A stretch of DNA of 64,000 nucleotides from CAYZTD01 sp964638155 (GCA_964638155.1 CAZWYI010000008.1:8747-72746), one strand, 5' to 3'. Positions 16,673 through 26,346 are shown, counted from the first letter of the stretch. Notes: generated by a model not told the origin, from the letters alone. Program-made: numbers and translations.

Positions 16673-17949
16673 TTAATAAAATCCTCAAGTCTTTTCTGAT
16701 ATAGTTTATTTTTTAGTACAGCACTATTTTTTATCCATCGATTTATTGGTATATCCATTTCAGTTTTTAAAATATTTAAAGCTTTATCGAATGTTTCAAA
16801 TTTTTTGTATGGTTCTTTTAATGCTTTTCTTACACTTTCACGTACATTCCAAACACCAACCGGCATAATATAACCAGGGTGTGCCTCTCTTAAAATTACT
16901 ATACCTGCTTGTCTTCTTTCTTTGTTTAAAAGTTCATTTACTGCAAGCCTTGCTGCATAATAGCATCCGCCTATTTCAGCATAGTTTTTTCTTCCATCGT
17001 AGAATTCATAGCTATTGAAAATTGTAATCTTTTTTCCATATGGATTCCAGGTTGTATTTGGATACCATGCTTCAATTAGTTCATACTGCCATTCTGATGG
17101 AAACATAAAAATTATCCATCGGTTATCAAATTGATTTAGATGGTATATTCTAAATTCATTTATCCAAGGGTAGGTTTTTGTTTTCTCTCGTAATTCTTTT
17201 CCAAGTGTTGAATCAACAGCTGTTATACTCCATCGAGTTGGAACAAACCTTCTATATTTTTTTACTCCAAACGCACCAACACTAAACGCTCTATTTATTC
17301 TAGTGATACTTACTCCTTTGTTGTAGAGATCTACCACTGCATTTTTTGATTTTAAATCGGTGTCATAATATGCCTTTTCAACATTTTGCTCATATTTAGG
17401 ATTAGTTATATCAAATTTTTTTATTGGTGCAGATGGACCATGAGGCTGCACCTCATCATAGAAAGCGATTTTTCCATAAGGTTTTTTGTTAAAAATTGCT
17501 TCTGTGAACACACTGTTTTTTGAAATAGCTAGTTCTTTTGTGTACTCTACTATTTTGTTGGTGCTTTCTACATCATAGATGTCTACTGTGTGTTTACCTC
17601 GAATAAGCATTGTTCTAAAATCAACGATTTCATCTATTGTTTTATCAAGCCATGATTCTGGTGTATCTATTTCTGAGGTATCTCCCATAACAGGTGGTAT
17701 CATAGGGCCTATTGATACCTTTGGATAGCCTACTCTTCCTATAAATACACTCGGAGGAGAAGAACCTCCTATTTTTAGAGAGTTGATTTTCTTTTTATAT
17801 TTGTTTTTTGAGTAGTATTTTAAAATAACTGGGCATCTAGATTTTCCACAGAGTAATTTTGTTCCTCTACATAGAGCACATAAGCTATTAGTATTTGTTT
17901 CAATATTGTTGAAAAATTTATTTTGGTAAGTATCTATTTGTCTCAACAA
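16669..17949 (-). CDS. nreA: archaeal DNA repair protein NreA
   Basis: Nre family protein (426 residues), an archaeal repair factor known to interact with PCNA. The N-terminal zinc finger is CALCRGTKLLCGKSRC (Cys24, 27, 34, 39). The core contains SSPPSVFIGRVGYPKVSIGP, WSITAVDSTLG and the GGCYYAARLAVNE region. The C-terminus carries a PCNA-interacting-like motif QKRLEDFI (Gln418, Leu421, Phe424, Ile425) right at the end. The start is a TTG (17949) with no ribosome-binding site; a TATA box 26 bases upstream suggests a leaderless message. Overlaps the downstream radical SAM gene by four bases. Confidence 0.87.
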   Translation of the reverse strand: MLRQIDTYQNKFFNNIETNTNSLCALCRGTKLLCGKSRCPVILKYYSKNKYKKKINSLKIGGSSPPSVFIGRVGYPKVSIGPMIPPVMGDTSEIDTPESWLDKTIDEIVDFRTMLIRGKHTVDIYDVESTNKIVEYTKELAISKNSVFTEAIFNKKPYGKIAFYDEVQPHGPSAPIKKFDITNPKYEQNVEKAYYDTDLKSKNAVVDLYNKGVSITRINRAFSVGAFGVKKYRRFVPTRWSITAVDSTLGKELREKTKTYPWINEFRIYHLNQFDNRWIIFMFPSEWQYELIEAWYPNTTWNPYGKKITIFNSYEFYDGRKNYAEIGGCYYAARLAVNELLNKERRQAGIVILREAHPGYIMPVGVWNVRESVRKALKEPYKKFETFDKALNILKTEMDIPINRWIKNSAVLKNKLYQKRLEDFIK

Positions 17950-18285
17950 AGTTATGATTATAGTTTTTGTTTTATAAAATTTATCCCGGGTTTATTAAAA
18001 GTAATGTGTAAAATTGTTAATTAGTTAAGTGTAAATTATTTATTTTTGTTATTATAGTAACAAAACATATGTTATATTAAATTTAATTTGTGAAAATGTT
18101 ATTATTATAAAGTTCTGTTATTCTATAAACGGCATTTATTTATATATAAAAAGCCTGATTATATACCGCATGAGAAAAGCAAAGTCTTTAAAAACAGATT
18201 CTGATTAACAATCGTTAAAAATAAACAGAATTGTAACAGAAGATTTATATATAATATAAAATAGAAATAAATAAAAGGTAATATA
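17950..18285. other. AT-rich divergent promoter region
   Basis: A 336-base noncoding gap between divergent nreA and the 1151-residue surface protein. It holds the nreA TATA box at one end. At the other end are a TATA element (TTTATATATAATA, about 18244-18256) and an AAAGGT ribosome-binding site before the ATG at 18286. Several short AACAGA/AACAG words recur between 18195 and 18240 and may be protein-binding sites. No RNA gene or ORF of note is seen. Confidence 0.5.
17971..17979 (-). promoter_or_regulatory. TATA box of nreA
   Basis: On the minus strand this reads TTTTATAAA. Its centre is about 26 bases from the TTG start codon of nreA, so transcription should begin at or near the start codon (leaderless mRNA). 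Confidence 0.5.
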
Positions 18286-21200
18286 ATGAAATTAAATAAT
18301 AATATATTGAACATAATAGTTATACTTATAGTTCTTATAATGAGTTTAAGTCCAATTGTAGCCTCAGTAAATACTGTATACAACAAGGGATTTGACAAAG
18401 GACCATCATATACATCAGTAGTTCCATTAAAGAAAGCCACACTTGTAAAATATGATGAAAATTCATATTTTGATGATTACTCATACCTAGCAGCATTACC
18501 AACAGCAGTATTCCAAAATGAAAATCATTTGTATTCACATCCTCTTTTATTTTTTGATGAAAAATATGAATATGAAGATGATAAAGAACGCAGTTTAAAC
18601 GCAAGGCAGGGTCTTGATTATTTCATGGACGATTGGATGGAATACTGTAATTATGAACTCGATGAAATGAACTTGATAAATATTGAGGAAAATGAAGTTC
18701 CAAGAGAATGGGAGACAAAAGAGTTAAATTCCATTAAAAGCAGTAATATTTTTGAATTAACCAAAAAAATTGCATTAAAAGATTGGTCTTATTCAGATGA
18801 TGCTGTTGTTGCAGTTGTCGAAGAGGAATTCAAAGATTCTGAGTATGAATTTAGTTCTGAGCTTGAAGGAACAATATCTGAAAAAAAAGCTATTGAAAAA
18901 ACATTTTATTCTCCACAGGAAGACAAACTAAACCCTCGTTTTCATGATTTTGAAGTTCCAGAGGGATATAAATATATCAAAGCAAGGACATGGTGGGCCT
19001 CAATCACAACAGGCATAGGAAAAGATTCTGATTTGCCATTGAGTGTATTAATTACAATTCCAACCGCTGATCCTGACACTCAATTTTATTGTGACTTTGG
19101 AGATGGAGAATGGTTGCAAGTTGCATATACTCAAGCATGGAATTTAAATGAAGGGATGGATGAAGAAAAAACACAGATGTATGCCTATAAGAATGGTAAA
19201 TGGCGTCTTAGTGTAACAGACATCCCTACTTTCGAAAAATATGGATCTGCTTCAGATATAATAAAAAACATGATTAACAAAGTTACTTACCAAACAGATA
19301 TTACTATATTACCTGGAACCGAATTCAAAATACCTGAAAAAATACCCTTTGGTTGCAGAAACGCAAATTTTAAATTAACTTGGAGTAAAACAAATGTAGA
19401 CTTAGGAATGTCAATAATTGGTCCTGCAGGGGAAGAAATTTTGAGTTCTATTCAACAATCTGTAAAAGGAGAACAAAACATACATTTAGATCAACTTGGC
19501 GAGTGCCCTGAAGGTAAAAGTTATTCAGTTGCAGTCTTTAAACTTGATGAAAATGAGGACCCTGTTGATTTTAAAATTGAATATACATGGGATCAAAATA
19601 TAACAAAAGAAAAAGCAGATTATCTTTCATCTGCAACAGAAGGAGCGGTTCTTGCAAGTCAACTAAATGCTCCTTTGATTTACACAAAATCCTCAGATAT
19701 TCCAAAGGAAACAAAAGAAGCATTATATAAGATTGGTGTGAAAAAAATACATCTTGTCGATTTAGGTGGCAGAATTGATGAAAACAAAGTTGATGAGCTT
19801 AAATCGATAGCAAAGATCAAAAAACACTATAAAAAACATGAGGATATCTATCGAGATATCACAGATATTTCTGGGCAAAATGATATTATAATCTCTACAA
19901 TTGACCCATGGACGAAATGGTTAGTAAACGAGCGAAAACCTGATGAGGAAACCAAAGCTGCTCTACATATTGGCCCTGCTGCATATATTGCAGCTCATCA
20001 TGGAAGTCCAGTTTTAATTGTCGATAATCACCCTGAACTATCATCTGCGGTTGTTTGGCATACTGAATTTTGGAAAAGACATGGCGGAGGATTTCCTGAC
20101 CCGCCATCTGCTCCAATGTCGCTTACAGGCAGACAAGCATATGAATACTTTGGTGAAATTGGATTAGATAAACCAAAAATGGAAACAATGATCACAGTTG
20201 CAGGCCAGTATGATATTGGTGCACCATGGGATAGAACCTTTGTTGGAAGAGCAATACCTGGAAAATTCTTTGGTTCCCCAGTTGACACAGCATATTGGAT
20301 TTCTAGAAATATATTCTATCCAGCATTGATATTCAATAATCCCGGTGCACAGTCAGAAGGAGATACATATATCCAAGGGTCCGAGAGTAAAAGAAGAACG
20401 TTATTCCCATTTGGCTCATTAGGGTTAAAGGTTACAAAACCAGAAAAAGAAGAAAAATTCACCTATCCTATTCTACACTCATATATTACATATAATCATA
20501 AATTGAATGAAGTATTTAAGAAATATTATGGATTTCAATATGAATGTAGAGATGACATTATACCTGGAGAGTCTGCTTCTCCTTATGCAATAGATGAAGG
20601 AGTTGTTCCAGGAAAAACAGGTGCAGTTTGGCCTGATTTCAGTGATACAATTACAAATCCATTTTATTTTGAAAAAGGAGGATATAGTAATATTTACTCA
20701 ACTAGTTACACTCCAATTGTTGAGAATCTTAACAGAGGAACCTTACTATGGAATTGCGGAACCCATGGTGCTGGTGGAAATTCTGGATTTCTGATAACCT
20801 GGCCTGAAGATGGACTTAGTTCAAAAGGATTAAATCTTCCAATAAAACTTTTTGGCTACGAAAAGGAAGGGAATCCTTGGCGTAGTTATGATTTTTTAAT
20901 GGGTTCAACTGAAACACCTGATAGTATGACTATGAATGCTAAAGGCATAATTCCAGGCATAACAGGTAATCCTACTATGGATGGTTTATTTCCACTAGGT
21001 TGGGATTACACTGTCAACGAAAAACCATTTAGGCAAAATTTGTTTAAACTCATAAGTTACATACCAATATTAGGTAATTTTGTTGATAATAGACCATGGC
21101 TTATGGATAGTTCCTATTTTAAAGATGGTGTTGTTGGAGCAAAACTTGCTAGCTTTCCACTCCCCTTCAATCAGTTAACCGGTTTAAACATTGATGAGGA

Positions 21201-21741
21201 CCTAGATAATCTTCATTCTGCAGGATGGATTCTATCAGCATGTCTTCCCGCTTATAAGTATTTACATTTGACTATGATACGACATGGCTCGTCTTACCAG
21301 GTTACAGATCCATGGCCAACAAGTTGGTATGCATATTGGACAAATACAATGCCCAGAGATATGGTACTTGGAGACACAGTAGGAGAGGCATATACCAAAG
21401 GCATTAGCCATGTAGGAAAACTATATGCAACTGATCCACCTGAATGGTGGTGGGACTCTAAGCAAAATGTAGTATACTTTGGTGACCCGGATTTACGCAT
21501 GTTTGTACCTGGAACTGATTACAGTGATGAAAATTACTGGACAAAAAAAGATACAGAAGCAATGAGATACGATGAAGATGCAGATATAAATGGTCATATG
21601 CCTTTTGGAGCAAAAGATCATCCAAACGAGATAAAACCAAAATCTATCCTTGAGCAATATATGGTACCAATTATTATAACAATATCAGCTGTGCTGATAG
21701 TAGGTTTTATAATAATAAGAAAGAAAAAAACAAAAAAATAA
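18286..21741 (+). CDS. large surface protein, gingipain (C25)-like with cell-wall-binding-like segment
   Basis: A 1151-residue exported, membrane-anchored protein: signal peptide at residues 1-26, single C-terminal span (about 1126-1146) followed by RKKKTKK. Residues about 455-560 (ASQLNAPLIYTKSSDI..., GVKKIHLVDLGG) resemble the CWB2 alpha/beta repeat. Downstream segments resemble peptidase C25 domains: GAPWDRTFVGRAIPGKFFGSP, a His motif LWNCGTHGAGGNSG (His827), and a closing GDTVGEAYTKGISH then VYFGDPDLRMFVPG. A Cys in LSACLPAY (Cys986) is a candidate nucleophile, but it lies about 160 residues after the His, much farther than in gingipains, so activity is uncertain. Probably an extracellular peptidase or a derivative of one. 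Confidence 0.6.
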   Translation: MKLNNNILNIIVILIVLIMSLSPIVASVNTVYNKGFDKGPSYTSVVPLKKATLVKYDENSYFDDYSYLAALPTAVFQNENHLYSHPLLFFDEKYEYEDDKERSLNARQGLDYFMDDWMEYCNYELDEMNLINIEENEVPREWETKELNSIKSSNIFELTKKIALKDWSYSDDAVVAVVEEEFKDSEYEFSSELEGTISEKKAIEKTFYSPQEDKLNPRFHDFEVPEGYKYIKARTWWASITTGIGKDSDLPLSVLITIPTADPDTQFYCDFGDGEWLQVAYTQAWNLNEGMDEEKTQMYAYKNGKWRLSVTDIPTFEKYGSASDIIKNMINKVTYQTDITILPGTEFKIPEKIPFGCRNANFKLTWSKTNVDLGMSIIGPAGEEILSSIQQSVKGEQNIHLDQLGECPEGKSYSVAVFKLDENEDPVDFKIEYTWDQNITKEKADYLSSATEGAVLASQLNAPLIYTKSSDIPKETKEALYKIGVKKIHLVDLGGRIDENKVDELKSIAKIKKHYKKHEDIYRDITDISGQNDIIISTIDPWTKWLVNERKPDEETKAALHIGPAAYIAAHHGSPVLIVDNHPELSSAVVWHTEFWKRHGGGFPDPPSAPMSLTGRQAYEYFGEIGLDKPKMETMITVAGQYDIGAPWDRTFVGRAIPGKFFGSPVDTAYWISRNIFYPALIFNNPGAQSEGDTYIQGSESKRRTLFPFGSLGLKVTKPEKEEKFTYPILHSYITYNHKLNEVFKKYYGFQYECRDDIIPGESASPYAIDEGVVPGKTGAVWPDFSDTITNPFYFEKGGYSNIYSTSYTPIVENLNRGTLLWNCGTHGAGGNSGFLITWPEDGLSSKGLNLPIKLFGYEKEGNPWRSYDFLMGSTETPDSMTMNAKGIIPGITGNPTMDGLFPLGWDYTVNEKPFRQNLFKLISYIPILGNFVDNRPWLMDSSYFKDGVVGAKLASFPLPFNQLTGLNIDEDLDNLHSAGWILSACLPAYKYLHLTMIRHGSSYQVTDPWPTSWYAYWTNTMPRDMVLGDTVGEAYTKGISHVGKLYATDPPEWWWDSKQNVVYFGDPDLRMFVPGTDYSDENYWTKKDTEAMRYDEDADINGHMPFGAKDHPNEIKPKSILEQYMVPIIITISAVLIVGFIIIRKKKTKK

Positions 21742-21803
21742 AATTTTTCTTTATTCTTTTTCAAAAAATCTTATTTACATGATATCTTATTTTGTAATTT
21801 ATT

Positions 21804-22529
21804 ATGACCGCGAAAAAAACAAATTCTAGCAGAAGAAGATCAAGGCCTGTTGAAAAACAAAGTGCTACGAAAAAATTTAAAAGAAATAAACCTGCAATGC
21901 TTCTTTCAATATTTGTTGTATTCATTCTTGTTCTGAGTTCAGCATATGCATTTATTCAGTTTTTAGGTAACGATGAAACTGAAGAAAATACTGGTTATCA
22001 AAATGATCCGGAATATAAAGATGCTCTAGCAGGTACAAATTATCCTGTGGCTGTTCTAGAAACAAGCAAAGGAGCTATAGCAATTGAACTTTACACTGAT
22101 CAGGCACCAAAAACCTGTGAGAATTTTATCAATCTTGTAAATGATGAATTTTATGATGGTATGATATTTCATAGAATATCAGATGACTTCATGATTCAAG
22201 CTGGTAAATCACTTCCAGACGGTACAACTAAAACAAGCCCTTATGGTAATATAGAAGAATTTGAAGGGGAAGTATCTCACGTTGATGGAGCAATTTCAAT
22301 GGCCAGTACAGATGCAGGTGTGCCCGGAAGTGCTGAGTTTTTCATTTGTGATGGTGCACAATCTTTTCTAGATGGAAGCTATGCTGCATTTGGCAAAACT
22401 ATCTATGGAATAGATGTAGTAAGAGATATAGCAGATGACCCCCATGATGGTAGTTTTGAACCTAACCCGGGCGGAGGAAAACCAACCACGGACATTGTAA
22501 TAAACAAAATTTTAGTGGTAAAAGAATAA
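21804..22529 (+). CDS. membrane-anchored cyclophilin-type peptidyl-prolyl isomerase
   Basis: A 241-residue protein: basic N-terminus, one membrane span (about 31-53), then an external cyclophilin domain (about 72-240). Cyclophilin landmarks include LETSKGAIAIELYTDQAPKT, FHRISDDFMIQAG (catalytic Arg, Phe, Gln), PGSAEFFICDGAQSFLDG and YAAFGKTIYGIDVV. It probably assists folding of secreted proteins. A second, soluble cyclophilin follows 16 bases downstream on the same strand, so both compartments are served from one operon. Confidence 0.9.
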   Translation: MTAKKTNSSRRRSRPVEKQSATKKFKRNKPAMLLSIFVVFILVLSSAYAFIQFLGNDETEENTGYQNDPEYKDALAGTNYPVAVLETSKGAIAIELYTDQAPKTCENFINLVNDEFYDGMIFHRISDDFMIQAGKSLPDGTTKTSPYGNIEEFEGEVSHVDGAISMASTDAGVPGSAEFFICDGAQSFLDGSYAAFGKTIYGIDVVRDIADDPHDGSFEPNPGGGKPTTDIVINKILVVKE

Positions 22530-22545
22530 TAGGAGGAAAAGTTTT

Positions 22546-23016
22546 TTGACTGAAAAAATAGCTAAATTTAATACAAATATGGGAAATTTTGAAGTAGAAC
22601 TGTTTAACGATAAAGCACCACTTACTGTTGGAAATTTTAAAAAACTAGCAGATAAAGGTTTTTATGATGGAATAATTTTTCATAGGGTAATTCCAGATTT
22701 CATGATTCAATCAGGCTGTCCACAGGGAACCGGTTATGGTGGACCAGGATATACAATTCAAGATGAAATTAAAAAAGATCTAACCCATGAAAAAGGAGTT
22801 CTCTCTATGGCTAATACTGGAAGACCTCATACCGGTGGTTCACAGTTTTTTATAACAATTAAACCCACACCATGGCTTGATGGTAAACACACAATTTTCG
22901 GAAAAGTAATAAACGGTATGGATATAGTTGAAAAAATTTCTAAAGTTAAAACCGGAAGAAATGATAAACCATTGAATGATGTTAAAATTAACAGTATTAA
23001 AGTAATTGAAAAATAA
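22546..23016 (+). CDS. ppiA: cytoplasmic cyclophilin-type peptidyl-prolyl isomerase
   Basis: A 156-residue single-domain cyclophilin: FNTNMGNFEVELFNDKAP, FHRVIPDFMIQSGCPQGTG (catalytic Arg/Phe/Gln), GPGYTIQDE, HTGGSQFFIT, PWLDGKHTIFGKV. No signal peptide. Translation starts at TTG 22546, set by an AGGAGG about 9 bases upstream. Tandem with the membrane-bound cyclophilin and followed after 18 bases by the dUTPase-like gene. Confidence 0.92.
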   Translation: MTEKIAKFNTNMGNFEVELFNDKAPLTVGNFKKLADKGFYDGIIFHRVIPDFMIQSGCPQGTGYGGPGYTIQDEIKKDLTHEKGVLSMANTGRPHTGGSQFFITIKPTPWLDGKHTIFGKVINGMDIVEKISKVKTGRNDKPLNDVKINSIKVIEK

Positions 23017-23034
23017 AATTGGGAGAAAAATAGC

Positions 23035-23505
23035 ATGATTTTATCTGATAATGATATAGTAGAACTAATAAAAAGTAATGAACTTGGAATTGAGCCATTT
23101 GTTGAAAAAAATTTAACACCAAACGGTTATGATCTATCAATTGAAGAAATTTTTATCAAAAAAAAGGATGAACACATTAAAAAAGGAGTTGCAAAGATTC
23201 CCGCTCAGACTTGGTTTGCAATTAGTACAAAAGAATTTCTAAAAATGGGGCCTAAGATTACAAGTCAATTGTGGATTCGTAGTAGTTATGCAAGGCGTGG
23301 TGTTATGGCTAGTTTTGGAAAAGTTGATGCTGGTTTTCATGGAACACTTACCATAAGTTGCTTTAATAGTAACGATGAAACACTTGAGATACCAATCGGA
23401 GATCGTTTTTGTCAGATTGTTTTTGAAAACATGAGTAGTATTCCTTCTGAACTTTATGATAAGAAAAGTGGGAATTATCAGAATCAAAGAGGCATCAAAT
23501 TATAG
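23035..23505 (+). CDS. dCTP deaminase/dUTPase-family protein, probably a dUTPase
   Basis: A 156-residue trimeric-dUTPase-fold protein of the DCD family. Motifs: NLTPNGYDLSI, WIRSSYARRGVMA (RSS.AR.G), KVDAGFHGTLTISCFN and GDRFCQIVFE. In true dCTP deaminases the segment after D.GF.G reads TLE, where the Glu is the deamination catalyst. Here the aligned position is Ser (LTIS), so deamination is unlikely and dUTP hydrolysis via the retained Asp is more plausible. It would keep uracil out of DNA. The QNQRG ending resembles the nucleotide-covering tail. Confidence 0.82.
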   Translation: MILSDNDIVELIKSNELGIEPFVEKNLTPNGYDLSIEEIFIKKKDEHIKKGVAKIPAQTWFAISTKEFLKMGPKITSQLWIRSSYARRGVMASFGKVDAGFHGTLTISCFNSNDETLEIPIGDRFCQIVFENMSSIPSELYDKKSGNYQNQRGIKL

Positions 23506-23641
23506 ATTTTTTTAGTTATATATCTTTTTGTATTATATTTCAAATTAAAGTAACATTTATATAAATTTTTAATATATTAGTAACAATATTTATATATCTT
23601 GAATTTATATGGGGGGTTAATATTAATATTGGTGAAATTAA

Positions 23642-24511
23642 ATGGAAAAAACAATATTTGGAGTTATACTTGCAGCATTCTTATTAATGTCAGTAAGTTT
23701 TATTGCTCCAGTATACGTACAGGCAGCTGAAATAAACATAAAACAGACTAAAAAAAATATTGGTGAGTTAACAACATCAATTACAGAACATAAAGAATTT
23801 GAAGATATATTAAATAATCCAGACCTCGCAAAAATTGTAGAATCTATATTAGAATCTGGTGCCACAGAAAAAAAAGTAACAGATTACTGGAATACAATAA
23901 AAAACCTAGATTCTTTTGAAAAAATATGTACTGAAGAAATAACAAATAAAGCAGAAAAAATACAAAACTCAATAGATAAAATATTATCAACTAAATATGA
24001 TGATGAAGATCAAGATGAAGATGGATTCTATCTAACTATAGACGAAAACAACATACTATCTATATCTCAAGAATCAAAAGAAAACTCGATATTTTTAGAT
24101 AGTGATGGATCTATTGAATTATCAGGCCATGAAACTATCAATCCTGATATTATGCAAAAGATAAAAGATTTCTTAATAATACTATTTCTTATTGGACTAG
24201 GTGCAGCAGTTGGAGTGCTAATTATTGCAGGAGTTTTCTTTTTACTTCAAACAATAATTGCAGCAATAGCAACAGGACTGGGAACACTAGTAACAGTAAT
24301 TGTAGGTGTAGCAATAGTTTTTGCCGGAATTGCAGGAGTTTCAGCAGCAATTACATTTATAATCGATGTCATCGAATTTCTAACAAAATCAGAAGACACA
24401 AAAAATAAAACAAAAACTGAAAATGTAAAATCTATGAAAACATTAGTAAGAACCTTTATAAGTAAAATTTTTAGTTTACTTAATATGAAGATACAACATG
24501 TATTCTTCTAA
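23642..24511 (+). CDS. membrane protein of unknown function
   Basis: A 289-residue protein with an N-terminal signal peptide or span (about 6-29), an external acidic helical region (about 30-170, including DDEDQDEDGFYLTIDEN, possibly calcium-binding), then two long Gly/Ala/Val-rich spans (about 182-210 and 213-248), and a basic cytoplasmic tail. GGTGA precedes the ATG. Flanked by the dUTPase-like gene and convergent trmI. I do not recognise the family. Confidence 0.65.
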   Translation: MEKTIFGVILAAFLLMSVSFIAPVYVQAAEINIKQTKKNIGELTTSITEHKEFEDILNNPDLAKIVESILESGATEKKVTDYWNTIKNLDSFEKICTEEITNKAEKIQNSIDKILSTKYDDEDQDEDGFYLTIDENNILSISQESKENSIFLDSDGSIELSGHETINPDIMQKIKDFLIILFLIGLGAAVGVLIIAGVFFLLQTIIAAIATGLGTLVTVIVGVAIVFAGIAGVSAAITFIIDVIEFLTKSEDTKNKTKTENVKSMKTLVRTFISKIFSLLNMKIQHVFF

Positions 24512-24527
24512 AATTTTTTTTATTTTT

Positions 24528-25298
24528 TTATATTATTTTTCTTGCAAAGGTAAGATAACCAGTGTGCCCTAGCATATCAAAACTAGGACGAGTTCCTCTA
24601 TCTGAAATAATCATTTCTCTTTGTATATTTTCAAACGTTTTAACTTCGATAAAATTATGTTTTTTTATTTCTTTTACAGTATCTTCAACTTGACTAATAA
24701 GTGGAGAATAACAGCAAAGATATCCGCCTATTTTTAAAGAATTATATGAAGTATTTACAGCATCCCAGGGATTAGGCATATCAAGGATTATTGCATCTAA
24801 GTTTTGTTCATCAATTCCTTTTGTTACATCCTTGTGTTTTGTTTCAACATAATCAATAAATCCACTATTTTTAAGATTTTTTTTAGCATGTTTTATAAAA
24901 TCAGTTCTTTTATCATAAGATATAACTTTACCATTTGGTGCTACAGCATTAGCAAGAGCTATAGTTAAACTACCTGAACCGATTCCAGCCTCTAAAACAT
25001 TGTCCCCCGATTCAATAGAACAAAACATTACAATATATGCTAGTTCCTTTGGAAGAATAATTTGTGCTTTTCTTTTTAAGCCTTTAAGTTTGTCCATTAG
25101 AGATGGTTTTAAAATATAGAACTCTTTGTTTCCAATTGATATTTTTTCCCCATATCTTTTACCAACAAAACAAGATGGATCAATTACACCTACCCCTTTG
25201 AATTTATCAGTTTTTCCATCTGTATCAATAAAATATCTTTTCATTTTTTTATCAATTAAAACTATTGTTTCATTTTCTGATACCTTTATATCTGTCAT
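24528..25298 (-). CDS. trmI: tRNA (adenine-N1)-methyltransferase, TrmI family
   Basis: Methylates A57/A58 in the T loop of tRNA using SAM. The 256-residue protein has an N-terminal small beta domain, then the Rossmann methyltransferase with motif I NVLEAGIGSGSLTIALANA, the acidic SAM-ribose site (ISYDKR) and motif IV ILDMPNPWDAV. The C-terminal GTRPSFDMLGHTGYLTFARK is typical of TrmI. It starts 7 bases after the RaSEA gene and closes a tRNA-modification operon. Confidence 0.92.
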   Translation of the reverse strand: MTDIKVSENETIVLIDKKMKRYFIDTDGKTDKFKGVGVIDPSCFVGKRYGEKISIGNKEFYILKPSLMDKLKGLKRKAQIILPKELAYIVMFCSIESGDNVLEAGIGSGSLTIALANAVAPNGKVISYDKRTDFIKHAKKNLKNSGFIDYVETKHKDVTKGIDEQNLDAIILDMPNPWDAVNTSYNSLKIGGYLCCYSPLISQVEDTVKEIKKHNFIEVKTFENIQREMIISDRGTRPSFDMLGHTGYLTFARKII

Positions 25299-25305
25299 AT
25301 TTTAT

Positions 25306-26346
25306 CTATCCATACATATCAATTAATGAACCAAATCCTAGGTTTTCAAGATCAAGTTGATCAAGCCATTTATCCTTGCATTCGCAATTTAGATTATTAA
25401 AAACACTAGTATCTTGATTTAAGGAAAAATCAGATATTGCTTTTAAATATTTTTTATCACATTTTTTACAGTTATGTGCACCACGTATTTTTCCTCCCCC
25501 TGCAACATCACACTTTAATCTAACACTATCATTTACGATTTTTTTACTTTCTTTAAGTATTTTAGCTACGCCAAAAAGCCATGGTGGTCTATACAATTTT
25601 TTTTTCCAAAGATATTCAACAAAAGTTCTTCTTTGAACATTACATGGATTAAAAGAAATAACATCAGTAAAATCTTTTATTTTTTTAACAGTATTTACTG
25701 CATCGTTTATTGATTCTCTTTCTGTTAAAAAAGGTGGTTTAATCAAAACATATGTTTTAAGATTGATATTATGTTTTTTTAGAATATCTACAGCTTTTTT
25801 AAAATCTTTAAAACTAAATCCTTTATTAATAATATTTTTTCTAATTTCGTCATCAGCTGTTTCTAGCCCGATTCCTATTTCAATAATTTTATCTTTTAAA
25901 ATGTTTCTAACATTAGAAATTGTTTTTTCTGTAATATATTCAGGTCTTGATTCAAAAGAAATTTTTTCTATCTTTTTGTTTAAATCCTTTAATATTTTGT
26001 TTCTAATATCTTCTGAAATCTCAGATTTATCTAGAAAACTACCTGAATTAAATATCTTTACAAATCTTTCCCCATTATATTTTTCCATTGCTTTTTTATA
26101 TTGAGAAAAAAGCTCTTCATCTGTTACTTTTGACCAAGCGCTATCATTGAAATATCCACACATACTGCAGCCTGATTTAATCGCCCATGAACAACCACGT
26201 GTTCTAAAAATAATTACAAATGTGTCTACAATTTTGTTATTAATAAGATCTTTTTCAGTCCAACAGCTAACAGGTTTTGAAAAATCTTTTTTTCTTGGTT
26301 TAAAATCTTGTTTAAGATTCTTGCAGTATTCTTCTATTTCTATCAT
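25306..26346 (-). CDS. archaeosine biosynthesis radical SAM protein RaSEA
   Basis: Radical SAM partner of ArcS that converts the lysine adduct of preQ0 in tRNA to archaeosine (G+ at position 15). The 346-residue protein has RTRGCSWAIKSGCSMCGY (Cys52, Cys60, Cys63 in the unusual Cx7Cx2C spacing), SFESRPEYIT, GIGLETADDEIR and KPPFLTERESI. A second Cys cluster lies near the C-terminus (HNCKKCDKKY, NCECKDKW). The ATG overlaps the upstream membrane-protein stop (ATGA), and trmI follows. ArcS itself is not in the window. Confidence 0.9.
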   Translation of the reverse strand: MIEIEEYCKNLKQDFKPRKKDFSKPVSCWTEKDLINNKIVDTFVIIFRTRGCSWAIKSGCSMCGYFNDSAWSKVTDEELFSQYKKAMEKYNGERFVKIFNSGSFLDKSEISEDIRNKILKDLNKKIEKISFESRPEYITEKTISNVRNILKDKIIEIGIGLETADDEIRKNIINKGFSFKDFKKAVDILKKHNINLKTYVLIKPPFLTERESINDAVNTVKKIKDFTDVISFNPCNVQRRTFVEYLWKKKLYRPPWLFGVAKILKESKKIVNDSVRLKCDVAGGGKIRGAHNCKKCDKKYLKAISDFSLNQDTSVFNNLNCECKDKWLDQLDLENLGFGSLIDMYG

